The position numbers and the translations under genes are program-made. This document shows positions 22,255 to 31,370 of a DNA stretch of 34,569 bases, one piece after another (the first letter of the stretch is position 1; each line of letters starts with the position of its first letter). Origin of the DNA: a virus; IMG/VR virus record IMGVR_UViG_3300042332_001088, positions 1-34,569 of that record. One strand, 5' to 3'. Below the pieces are notes generated by a model, which worked only from the letters and a program-made list of their open reading frames with translations, was not told the origin of the DNA and ran no database searches.

Positions 22255-24761
22255 TAATAGGATCCAGCTAGGGCAATAACTCTCAGGTCTTTAATTCTTG
22301 GTGGATATGCTTGATTAGTAGAAGAACCAACTAATTTAATACTATAATATCGGAAAGTCGGTAGATTGTCAACTGTAAAGACGTATTCTTTATATTTAAC
22401 TTGGTTTCCTACAAATCCAAGAGAATCATCTTTAATGATTTTAATATCAGACACACCACTATTTTTTGATGGATCTATAACTTTATTATTAGAATTTAGA
22501 TTATCATAACCAGGAAACGGATAATATACCAGGGCTACATCTTTAGTATTAGATACAGAATATAAACATTTAATTTCGTTGAATACGTTAATGTGGCCAG
22601 TTAAATAAACTTTAATTGCATTTGCGGGCAATTCAAGTTCAATTGGAACATTTGCATAAAAAAATGCTGATGGGTCTTCTCTTAGAGTTGATACTCTATC
22701 ATCTGTGACAAAATCTGTAATTAAATTGTCAACCCTATTAGAGGTGAAACTCATTGCAACTCTCTGGAGTTCAATAGCCGGAGACACGTAAGAATTTTGT
22801 GTATTCAATTGCATATTGAGTGTTAGTGACTTGTTGCCAATAAGAGAACTTAAATTCTGATTTTCGTTCACTTTGGATGCCACAATTCTTGTGGAATTTA
22901 AATAATTATTTTCATTTAGTATAATGTCCGTAAACCCAGAATCAACATATGACAACTCGTTACCACCGATGCTCGTCCCGGTTACAGACCGCATTTTTGT
23001 GGATATATTTGTTTGAGGTATTACTACCACATCTACTATGGGATGAACGATCTCAAATGGAATATTTTGAGTAGCCTGAACCTTGGTGCCACCGGCAGAT
23101 TTTTCCAAATTGAAGAACAATCTACCCAAAGAAGAACCCGAACTCCTATCAGTCAGTCCCTGGGGCAGGGTTGGAGTGGTTGTGGTATTAGTAAAATCTA
23201 TTTTAAGTTTATAATAATCTAGCCCAATTGAATCAGGTTCGGTGGAATTGCTTAGAATATGTTCTTTATTTATTCTTCTTAATGAAACGCCATTTAACTC
23301 GTATTTCATAACTGGTGTCAAGGTGGCATATTGACTTGCTAAAGTCTGGTCTATTTGACGAGTGATTCCCGTTAAGTTATTGCCAGAGATTCCGGTGTAT
23401 GCAATAATTTCTTGTCCTATTAGGACATATCCAGGATTTGAAACCGATACGGCTACATTCTCAAATATCGTAAAATTAGATGAATCTTGAATTGCGATAT
23501 TTCCGGTCGCAGTGTTTGTATAAACGGTTGTTAGCTTTGTGGCATTTACGTCACTGGAAACACCTCTTAAAATTACTTTATTGACGTTGGAGTGCATACC
23601 ATGATTTTTGTGAGCCACTTTAATGTGTTCTCCATTTTCAACTACCACTAAACTGTTAGGATATGCTTTAGTTGAATTTGAAAAATAAATATCACTTGTC
23701 ACACCAGAGTTATTGACATATGTTAGGGTATTCGCTAAATTTCCGGTTGAAAATTCTCCTTGAACATTATTGATTATCAGTTCGTTGACTCCCGCTACAC
23801 TTTGAACTGAAAGTTGTAAATTTAGTCCTAGACTTGAGCTACCAATTTGGGGTGCAGTTAAAACGTCTCCAATTAAATAACCATTTCCACCACTAAGAAT
23901 TGTGGCGCCAACTGCAGCTACTGAACCGTTTGTAATGGTAATATTTGCGGTTGCATTTCTTCCGCTACCTGTTAGAGGTGATAACGGGACGTTATTGAAG
24001 GTGTGTGTACCCGATGATGGCGTATAACCTATACCCGCATTGATAATTCCTAAAGTATTTGTGGCAGACCCAGCCGCTCCAACATAATTACCTCTACCCG
24101 TTGAATTAGCCTGAGTTACAGTATTTCCTGGAGTTATATTAGATGCAAGTGTAGTAGCACCTAACCCAATTCGGATTTGTCTAGAATTTATTTCTATAGG
24201 ATTATTAACTAAATTTGCAATTTGACGATTTCCAATTGAAAGTTCTGGATTGTAAAAATTAATATCTCCAACTGATGATTTAAAGTTAGCTCTATAGAGA
24301 GTAAATTTTAGATCATCGCTTTGAATTGGTGTCCAAGTTGTTCCATTTTGTGATTTAAAGAGAGAGCCAGAAAGGGGCTGCTTTGTGACAAAAATACCGC
24401 TAGTGGAGCTGGACACTAAATCCTTTTCAGTTAATCTTGAAATGTGAACAAGATATTGATCGGAATTTGATAGCAAACATATACAATGAAATTCATCACC
24501 TTTTAGGTAGACTGGAGAGTCAAACGTAACCCTAGTTGCCAAAGACCCATCATTAGAAGTTGAAATTTTATCCGGGGTTAAGACTACTTCTGAATGGCGA
24601 TATACCGAATCTGTTGGCAACCCATACTCTAAAGGACGCAATTGAATGGTTACGGGTAAATCTATGTCCTTACTATAGAAAAATAAATCTAAAGATGTTA
24701 CAAAATAACCACTATTGGGCTTAACATAAAAAGATTGGGCAATAGGATCTACTAATTTCAT
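22254..24761 (-). CDS. Virion structural protein, partner of the DUF4815 protein
   Basis: An 835-residue structural protein. It starts DPIAQSFYVKPNSGYFVTSL and continues with DLPVTIQLRPLEYGLPTDS (35-53), a beta-sandwich-like opening that I know from marine T4-like structural proteins, sometimes as the C-terminal half of a DUF4815 protein. Residues 236-310 hold two glycine-tyrosine repeats (AGIGYTP, GGNGYLIGDV). Residues 376-400 contain EHIKVAHKNHGMHSNVNKV. Residues 418-488 hold a module with LIGQEIIAYTGI that resembles one in gp15. The C-terminal third (about 560-835) ends in a conserved-looking segment with YYSIKLVGSS and PRIKDLRVIAL. It has its own promoter box and shares a TAATG stop/start overlap with the next gene. 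Baseplate or fibre-network location is inferred from position between gp8 and gp13; exact function is unknown. Confidence 0.8.
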   Translation of the reverse strand: MKLVDPIAQSFYVKPNSGYFVTSLDLFFYSKDIDLPVTIQLRPLEYGLPTDSVYRHSEVVLTPDKISTSNDGSLATRVTFDSPVYLKGDEFHCICLLSNSDQYLVHISRLTEKDLVSSSTSGIFVTKQPLSGSLFKSQNGTTWTPIQSDDLKFTLYRANFKSSVGDINFYNPELSIGNRQIANLVNNPIEINSRQIRIGLGATTLASNITPGNTVTQANSTGRGNYVGAAGSATNTLGIINAGIGYTPSSGTHTFNNVPLSPLTGSGRNATANITITNGSVAAVGATILSGGNGYLIGDVLTAPQIGSSSLGLNLQLSVQSVAGVNELIINNVQGEFSTGNLANTLTYVNNSGVTSDIYFSNSTKAYPNSLVVVENGEHIKVAHKNHGMHSNVNKVILRGVSSDVNATKLTTVYTNTATGNIAIQDSSNFTIFENVAVSVSNPGYVLIGQEIIAYTGISGNNLTGITRQIDQTLASQYATLTPVMKYELNGVSLRRINKEHILSNSTEPDSIGLDYYKLKIDFTNTTTTPTLPQGLTDRSSGSSLGRLFFNLEKSAGGTKVQATQNIPFEIVHPIVDVVVIPQTNISTKMRSVTGTSIGGNELSYVDSGFTDIILNENNYLNSTRIVASKVNENQNLSSLIGNKSLTLNMQLNTQNSYVSPAIELQRVAMSFTSNRVDNLITDFVTDDRVSTLREDPSAFFYANVPIELELPANAIKVYLTGHINVFNEIKCLYSVSNTKDVALVYYPFPGYDNLNSNNKVIDPSKNSGVSDIKIIKDDSLGFVGNQVKYKEYVFTVDNLPTFRYYSIKLVGSSTNQAYPPRIKDLRVIALAGSY

Positions 24762-24783
24762 TTATTTTTCTAATCTTATATTC

Positions 24784-24791
24784 TATTTATT
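24784..24791 (-). promoter_or_regulatory. Late promoter box before the 835-residue gene
   Basis: Minus-strand AATAAATA, 23 bases upstream of the ATG at 24761. The TAA stop of the preceding gene is the TAA of the box. Confidence 0.55.
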
Positions 24792-27700
24792 TACCGGCGA
24801 GGCGCCTGGCGGCAGCGTTTAGTTGATTTAGGTCGGAGACGCTATTAATCTTTTTAATTCCGGCTGCGGCTCTCAACTGCGTAACACTAAATGATGTCCC
24901 GTTTCGTGAATTAATGCTATCAACCAATCGCTGTCCTTCGGCAGATTCTGTAATATTCTTACTGCGAATATCAATAACCCCATCTCTCCATGGTTCTGGG
25001 GTTTGCACAGTTGGCGGTGGCGCCGGAACGGCAATTTGAACCACAGGTTGAGTATATTGGGGTGGGTTTGGTGGAGTTTGAGGGGGTTCATTCCTGACTA
25101 TATTTTCCTCAATAGAGTTGAGTCTACCTGAGGAGTAATATTTTTCCTCGGAAAAGGTTGTGGCAACCCCATCAATTAATGAGTTTGTGGAACTATTTGT
25201 CAGTCTAAAAACTCTCGTCCCACTCTCAAATGATGGATTTTGTGGTATATTTCTATCTGGAATAAACATACAGCCGATAGAGTCGCCAGAGCTATCAGTT
25301 AATATTTTTATGTCAACGTTAACTCTAGCCTCTGCACCAGAAGTTTGCCCCTTAAGAGTCATACCAGAATCAATATAACCACCAAAATTTCCTTGAACCA
25401 TATTAGCCAGACTATACGTGTCAACATTCAAAACCGTGCTGGTAGAAGAATAGTTTTCCGGAACAAGTCTATCAATTGAATAAGGATTTTGTTTGTATGT
25501 CACGGTTGGACTATCGTAGGGGCCAAATTTATGATTGCTCTTTGCACACCTAAACCTAATTTGCGCTCCAGTATTAACGTTAGTTCCCGCAATAACTTCT
25601 CCATGATTAAACGTTCCACTAATCATGGTTATCTCAATTAGTTTGGGAATTATGAATCTATCAAATGACCTACCGTCAAAATATGAATATAATCTAGTAA
25701 ATGGTTTTAATCTCTTTGCCGTAAATTCAATATTTCTAGAGCGAAGATACGGTACGATCTGGCTACTAAGAAGGGTGTTACCTCTAGCCCAAATGTTAGA
25801 TACCGCATTCCACAAGACTGGATTTAGACCAGTTTGCTGGTCATATCCTAATGCTAAAAGTTGCTGAGGTGTTGGAGTGTAGTTAGAGATTGCTGTAACA
25901 ACTTTAGTTGAAACTGTTACTTGATCTGCCCATACATCTGATGAGGGATATAGTATAATAGTACCACTAAAGGTATTATTACGATAAGAAGCAACATTGT
26001 CAACTCTAGTTGAATATGGTTGGACGAGTTCTACAACCTCATCGTAATCTAAGGTGAGGAGTTCTCCGGTCTTTTTGACATTTGAACCTATTAGGTCATT
26101 TGAAAATCTTAGGTCTACGAGAGTATCTGCAACTGTTCCGATACCAACGATGGAATTTGATGCAATAATGAGGTCCAATTCTGTAGTATAATGACTAGGA
26201 CGAAGTTCTTTATTGTCAATATCAATACTATTTTTTATAATAGTATCTTTTTGTTGATTGGATGTTGTTGTGAAATTATCAACAAAGAAACCAGACTTAA
26301 ATCTATTCAGACCAGATTCATCGGGAATAAAAAGATTAGAAGTGTCTGTTTCCAATAAAGTCAAAGATGTGTAGTATTCTAAGCTTGAAATTCTATCTTC
26401 AAGATTCTTAATATCCACCATTCGGTATCTCTTGTGAGATACGAGTTCAACATTTACTCCCTTATTGTCACAAAGATATGCAGGTAAATATATTGATGCA
26501 ATTTCCAGAGCACCATCTACGGAATTTGGTGGTTGCGGTAGTTCCGCTGGAACACCGGTTACTAATTGAATTTGATTGTCTTTGGTTAAAAATAGTTTAT
26601 CATAACGGGGCAAATAGAATGAATAATCAAGACTAATAGATTCATCTGAGGCTAAAATATTTTTGGGATTAGCTGAAATGTTAGAAAAATCTCTACCTAA
26701 AAATTCAAACGGTGATCTAGAGTTTTCTGTGATGTTATACTGAGAGACTCTGGGTCTTACGTCTATAATATCAGAAAGCGGAATTCCATCAACTTCTTGT
26801 AGATCACAATAATCAAAATTGGCATAAGAGTTTGCTGTTACAATGTCACCTACATCTGAGTTTAAATAATTAGCAGACTCAAATACTACCGTTATTCTTT
26901 TATTGGGCTCCTTTACATTCGGACTTCTTGTAATTTTTGAATAATCATAAATTGTTGATTGCTGTCCAGATTCAAATATAAAATGTGATGTTATGTTAGA
27001 ATCACCGCTCTCGTTTGATACAATACTCGCGGAGGCGCCAGTCTCCTGGAACGTAATGGTTTCATTCACCACAAAACTGGAGGAATTTAGATAAACAAAA
27101 TTAATTTCCAGGTCATTAACTGCCCTGACGTAAATTCCAACGGCCTTAGATAATGATCCAATAAATCTTTCACCAATAAGAAAGTCGCCTGTTTTATTTG
27201 TTTGACCGGTAATAGCGGATAATGTTAATTTTGGTAAAGACGGGGAATTTATAGTAGAAGATTCAAATACTCCATAAATTTTAGTAACATCTGGAGAAAG
27301 TAAACATATATCTTTATCTTGAACTCTTGAGCCATATGGATAATTACCATAGGTTAATCCATCATTCAGTGAACTGATGCCTATACCAGATGTATTATAT
27401 TTGGATTTGTCAAATGTTACAATATTGACCCTATTTTTATATTTTACTTTTTCTTTAATATTTACTCTTCTTAATGTTGCAATAAGTCTTGCAGTTGAAT
27501 TACTACCCAGACCACTTATAGTCAAAGTGGACGAACCGCTACCATATGAGAATTTATCTGGACTAAGTGTCTCGGTGGAACCATCTTCTCTTATTAAGAC
27601 ATAGCGTTCCTCATCAAATGGTAAGAAAGTCTCATTTACATCTGCCGAAATCGGACCAACAGCATTAGAGGAAATATTAACATCAAATTGCCTTCTGATT

Positions 27701-29793
27701 ACCAAATTAGATTTTGAAAGATTTACATTTGATACTTTTTCTTTCGGTAATTTTGTGTAAAGTGTGTTATCTTGAGACTTCGTAAACCTTGAAGACAGGA
27801 TCGTAAAATCAGACGGATTAATTGGTATTGACGGAAGTTTACCGTCACAGATTCCAGTAACCGAAGAAACGCCGACAACCGATAAAGATTTTGAGTTTAC
27901 TTTGGTTACTTTTGCAAATGTGCTCGTGGTCAATCCTGGAGAGGTGAATGCAACAATATTTCCAACATTTACTACGCCAACAAAGGTATCAGTTGACCTT
28001 GATACTGTTGAGATGCCACTACCAGTATCAACCGCACTTATAGATACTTGTCCAATCGGTAGAGTTGAATACTGCTTAACATCAGCAGTAAAGGTGAATG
28101 CTGTACCAACTACACCGTAGACTGACTTTACATCGCTCAACGAATATGCTGTGACTGCCGTAGACACTCTAGTATTTTCTATGCCGTTAAAGACTAACCT
28201 TTCTCCGACCGCAAATGTTCCTTTAATATCATATGCGGTTACAATTCCACTATTTCTGGAATCATATCGTAGAAACCCGGTTGCACCACTAGATTTTCCT
28301 ACAATTTGACATGGGATATTATAGAGAGTGCTACTATCTAAATTTTGGTTAAGAGTTATTTCAGAGTATGACTGAACATCAAATAAAGAAATGTCCCATT
28401 CGTTTAAATTTGGGTTGGCAGAAGAATAAGAACCAGATTCAAGAGCAAAATCATAAACCCTGGCTAGGCCGATCTCCTTTCCGGGAGCTATTGATTGAAT
28501 ATTCCCAACTCTTGAATCGCGAAGACTTAAAGTGTAATTAGTTGAAATGCCAATTGTTGGCGAACCATATACTCTATTGAGAGTTAAACTTGAGCCAGTA
28601 TAGTAAATGAGTTCCTGGTTTTCAAGTAACTTGGTAGTTCTTGGCTTTTTAAAATCAATAAAAGTGGGGCTTATGGTTTTGGTTTCGTATCCTTGAACAT
28701 AAGCCTTTAGTGGTGAAACTTGGTAGATACTTAATGCTTCACTGGGAGTATTTCCATTATAAGTTACTTCTGATGCGTCATATATTCCATCGTTACCTAA
28801 AAGGTCATTTAAAGATTCACTAATAGAAACGGAAGGTGGGTTTACATAATAATTACCAGATTCATCAAAAGTTCTTTTTGCAAATTCTTGTTCTAAAATA
28901 TTATAAGACGAAACTTCTTGAGTTGATACTAGATTACCATCTCTGACTTCTAAAAGTTGAACAAAATTACTGGGCTTGTCGTCATCGGTACTATACTTTG
29001 TTAAAATTAATTGAATAGAGAACCTGTCTGCGCCAGGAGCAGTATAATTAGGAGAACCATTGGCATTATCAAGAAGTTCAATTTTTTCATCGGATCCAAT
29101 GATGGTTTCTTCAACGAAAAATCCAACTTTATATGATGCTATATTTGAATATTGCTCTAAGAGTAAAGTTTGCCTGTAGACATTTACAAAATTTCCTCTA
29201 ATAAAATAAACTCCATCTGAAACAGTAACCGAGGAAGCAACAGAATTACAGTTGCTTGCTATAGTTGCCGCGATTGTTTCGCCTTCAGTAAAAACTACAG
29301 TTTCCCCAGTTGAAATGGTTACATTTGCAGATGTTTCTAAAGTAATTTCTTCGTCATCGGCAAAAAGTTCTACGATACCATTGGTGGAATCTGAGCCAAT
29401 ATATTTAATATACAGTGAAGCGTTGCCTCTTATCGACTCGTCTTGTGTTTTAATTAATATAACCGTAGCTCTAATGCCACTAGTCTTACCTTTGATAGTC
29501 TTACCAATTAAAAGCGGAATATATGATGATACTGAGATTCCGTTATAAGAATTTTGGAGTTCTACTACATGAAGATTGTCATCGTAATCAATATTGCCGG
29601 GAATTACAATTGAACCTTCTTTAAAGATATGACTCCCGAATTTTTCAATTTGGTTCTGTAAAATTGACTGCAGGTTATTAACTTCTCTTGCCTGGACGGG
29701 TTTTGACGGCTTAAAAAGTACCCGATGATAATTATCTTTAGGATTAAAGTCGTCGTTATATGGATTAATATTTAAATTCGTTTCCTGGGGCAT
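24787..29793 (-). CDS. Very large baseplate-associated structural protein, DUF4815 type
   Basis: A 1668-residue virion protein. The N terminus (PYNDDFNPKDNYHRVLFKP, then PVQAREVNNLQSILQNQIEK) is the hallmark of DUF4815, a family I know from T4-like marine phages and related viruses, with no established biochemical role. The middle carries several modules of the form GxxIxGxxSGA (for example KGKTSGI, VGKSSGAT, KGQTSGAEARV), and a conserved stretch with RISSLEYYTSLTLLE. A proline-rich linker (about 1570-1601) leads to a helical C-terminal tail ending in NAAARRLAGK. It follows gp8 by 6 bases with a weak ribosome site and has no own promoter box, so it is likely cotranscribed with gp8. It occupies the place of the T4 gp9/gp10 genes. 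A role as outer wedge or fibre-anchoring component is inferred. Its TAA stop lies inside the next promoter box. Confidence 0.85.
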   Translation of the reverse strand: MPQETNLNINPYNDDFNPKDNYHRVLFKPSKPVQAREVNNLQSILQNQIEKFGSHIFKEGSIVIPGNIDYDDNLHVVELQNSYNGISVSSYIPLLIGKTIKGKTSGIRATVILIKTQDESIRGNASLYIKYIGSDSTNGIVELFADDEEITLETSANVTISTGETVVFTEGETIAATIASNCNSVASSVTVSDGVYFIRGNFVNVYRQTLLLEQYSNIASYKVGFFVEETIIGSDEKIELLDNANGSPNYTAPGADRFSIQLILTKYSTDDDKPSNFVQLLEVRDGNLVSTQEVSSYNILEQEFAKRTFDESGNYYVNPPSVSISESLNDLLGNDGIYDASEVTYNGNTPSEALSIYQVSPLKAYVQGYETKTISPTFIDFKKPRTTKLLENQELIYYTGSSLTLNRVYGSPTIGISTNYTLSLRDSRVGNIQSIAPGKEIGLARVYDFALESGSYSSANPNLNEWDISLFDVQSYSEITLNQNLDSSTLYNIPCQIVGKSSGATGFLRYDSRNSGIVTAYDIKGTFAVGERLVFNGIENTRVSTAVTAYSLSDVKSVYGVVGTAFTFTADVKQYSTLPIGQVSISAVDTGSGISTVSRSTDTFVGVVNVGNIVAFTSPGLTTSTFAKVTKVNSKSLSVVGVSSVTGICDGKLPSIPINPSDFTILSSRFTKSQDNTLYTKLPKEKVSNVNLSKSNLVIRRQFDVNISSNAVGPISADVNETFLPFDEERYVLIREDGSTETLSPDKFSYGSGSSTLTISGLGSNSTARLIATLRRVNIKEKVKYKNRVNIVTFDKSKYNTSGIGISSLNDGLTYGNYPYGSRVQDKDICLLSPDVTKIYGVFESSTINSPSLPKLTLSAITGQTNKTGDFLIGERFIGSLSKAVGIYVRAVNDLEINFVYLNSSSFVVNETITFQETGASASIVSNESGDSNITSHFIFESGQQSTIYDYSKITRSPNVKEPNKRITVVFESANYLNSDVGDIVTANSYANFDYCDLQEVDGIPLSDIIDVRPRVSQYNITENSRSPFEFLGRDFSNISANPKNILASDESISLDYSFYLPRYDKLFLTKDNQIQLVTGVPAELPQPPNSVDGALEIASIYLPAYLCDNKGVNVELVSHKRYRMVDIKNLEDRISSLEYYTSLTLLETDTSNLFIPDESGLNRFKSGFFVDNFTTTSNQQKDTIIKNSIDIDNKELRPSHYTTELDLIIASNSIVGIGTVADTLVDLRFSNDLIGSNVKKTGELLTLDYDEVVELVQPYSTRVDNVASYRNNTFSGTIILYPSSDVWADQVTVSTKVVTAISNYTPTPQQLLALGYDQQTGLNPVLWNAVSNIWARGNTLLSSQIVPYLRSRNIEFTAKRLKPFTRLYSYFDGRSFDRFIIPKLIEITMISGTFNHGEVIAGTNVNTGAQIRFRCAKSNHKFGPYDSPTVTYKQNPYSIDRLVPENYSSTSTVLNVDTYSLANMVQGNFGGYIDSGMTLKGQTSGAEARVNVDIKILTDSSGDSIGCMFIPDRNIPQNPSFESGTRVFRLTNSSTNSLIDGVATTFSEEKYYSSGRLNSIEENIVRNEPPQTPPNPPQYTQPVVQIAVPAPPPTVQTPEPWRDGVIDIRSKNITESAEGQRLVDSINSRNGTSFSVTQLRAAAGIKKINSVSDLNQLNAAARRLAGK

Positions 29794-29799
29794 TTGGAG

Positions 29800-31347
29800 T
29801 TAGAATAGCAAAATTACTTTAACGTCTTCTTGTTGGTTAACTGATCTAGGTGTAGATGGTCTATTATCAACGTGAATAATATCTCCAGAATATTTCTTTA
29901 CTTCAGGATTTGATAAGCCATTCGTAAAGTTTTGCCCTAGATAATTATTATTTATTGTATTGTAATCACCGTTAAAGGTGCTATCAATAGGTATTACACT
30001 TGATCTACAAAATAAATTCAAGGAACCACCAGTTGCCGGGGTAGTAGTAAATTCGTTCACATTGAAACCATAAATCGGCGAAGGATTTTGGGTTCCATTT
30101 GTATTAAACCCAACCATAGAGCGATCTTGCCAGTATTTTAAGACATTATTAGTATAATCAAATGCCGCAACTCGTCCAACCGCAGTGGCGCCAATTCCAA
30201 TAGTTTGAGTAAATGTTGCATTTGCCGGGAAAGTATTAGAATTGTGATTAGATCCTGAGACCTTAATTGCATAAAGCGCACTTGCTCTATCTACATTTAA
30301 TAGAGTGGAAGATCCATTAGTTTGAGCATTTTTTACGATACCAAATCTTGCAGTCTGGTTTCCCACAATAAAATCTGGATTTAAGGTGTCATTTTCAAAT
30401 CTAGTATATAGAATGACTCGTGTGGAACCCAATTCTCTATAGATGTCATAACCATGACCACCTTTTGGTGGAATAATTACATTAAATATTGGGGCAGTTG
30501 TTCCAACTTGAATATTAGCAGAACTTAAATCAACAGTTCCATATGTATATCCAGATCCACCTTTCGTTACGGTAATAGAATCAACTTTTGAATCATTATT
30601 TATCACAATTGTAGCTTCGGCTCCAGTGCCATCGCCTTTAATTTGAACCTTAGTGATAGCAGTGTTTGGAGTTCCTACTGCAACACCCCTATTGGTAATT
30701 GTAACAACTTTTAGTTGACCGCTATTCGTGGCATTATTTCTTAATGATGAATATTCTGAATTTGTTTCCCAATCTAAAGGAACTGGAATGTAATTTGTGG
30801 TTACAAATTTAATAATGTCGCTTGGTTTAATCGTGTAGAGATATTTCCAAATATAACCATCAGCCCCATCACCAGCACCTCTTGGCTCTAAATCTATAAA
30901 AGTTGGTTCATTCAGTGAGGGTCTTCCATTGGGATTTTCGGGGTCGGTGCCATTAAACAGACAAATGTAAACTTTATAATCATCATTAACAACATAATAG
31001 TTTGATGAATATAGTGATGTTGCACCCGAAGGTTTGGAGACATTTGTTCTGGTAATATCATTACGATACATATCATAAGTCGTGCCAGGCGTCCAAGATG
31101 ATCTTTTAACCGCAAGTCTGGCATTATTAGCGGTAATTTTCTTAAGAGCAATCATTGTATCCCAATAATCGTTCTCTTGGTCAAAGCTATCTTTCGGAGC
31201 TGGAGGATTTGTATTCCAATCAGATTGATAATCTGTCGCATTAGGTAGACCAATAAAAGTATAATATGTATCTTTACCGGTAGACACCGAATCTACAAAA
31301 TTCTTTGCTAGAGATATTCTATGTTGTTCTGTAATTATTGCAGACAT
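29800..31347 (-). CDS. 8: Baseplate wedge protein gp8
   Basis: Wedge subunit of the T4-type baseplate, which joins gp10-gp7 to gp6 and gp53 in T4. The assignment rests on clear matches at both ends to T4 gp8. Residues 163-189 (DGYIWKYLYTIKPSD then TTNYIPVPLDW) match T4 DGYVWEYLFEIPPD and TNEYIVVPW. The C terminus (YSGDIIHVDNRP then EDVKVILLF) matches T4 HSGEMIYMENRP and EEINILFTF. The N terminus (ITEQHRISLAKNFVDS) and YWDTMIALKKI at 61-71 also fit. At 515 residues it is much longer than the 334 of T4 gp8. Part of the excess is a beta repeat at about 210-290 (GSGYTYG), followed by PPKGGHGYDIYRELG at 293-307. The preceding gene stops 18 bases upstream, and the stop lies in the promoter; the next gene starts 6 bases after this stop. 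Confidence 0.92.
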   Translation of the reverse strand: MSAIITEQHRISLAKNFVDSVSTGKDTYYTFIGLPNATDYQSDWNTNPPAPKDSFDQENDYWDTMIALKKITANNARLAVKRSSWTPGTTYDMYRNDITRTNVSKPSGATSLYSSNYYVVNDDYKVYICLFNGTDPENPNGRPSLNEPTFIDLEPRGAGDGADGYIWKYLYTIKPSDIIKFVTTNYIPVPLDWETNSEYSSLRNNATNSGQLKVVTITNRGVAVGTPNTAITKVQIKGDGTGAEATIVINNDSKVDSITVTKGGSGYTYGTVDLSSANIQVGTTAPIFNVIIPPKGGHGYDIYRELGSTRVILYTRFENDTLNPDFIVGNQTARFGIVKNAQTNGSSTLLNVDRASALYAIKVSGSNHNSNTFPANATFTQTIGIGATAVGRVAAFDYTNNVLKYWQDRSMVGFNTNGTQNPSPIYGFNVNEFTTTPATGGSLNLFCRSSVIPIDSTFNGDYNTINNNYLGQNFTNGLSNPEVKKYSGDIIHVDNRPSTPRSVNQQEDVKVILLF

Positions 31348-31362
31348 ATTATTCTTTTTAGC

Positions 31363-31370
31363 TATTTATG
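31363..31370 (-). promoter_or_regulatory. Late promoter box before gp8
   Basis: Minus-strand CATAAATA, one base from the T4 late consensus TATAAATA, 16 bases upstream of the gp8 ATG. Its TAA is the stop codon of the preceding gene. In T4 such boxes are read by host RNA polymerase with gp55 and the gp45 clamp; use here is inferred. Confidence 0.65.

Noticed and set aside
22027-29793. Assignment of the 1668- and 835-residue genes as T4 gp9, gp10, gp11 or gp12
   Set aside because: Position suggests it, but I see no sequence match to those proteins, and the N termini fit a DUF4815-type family instead.
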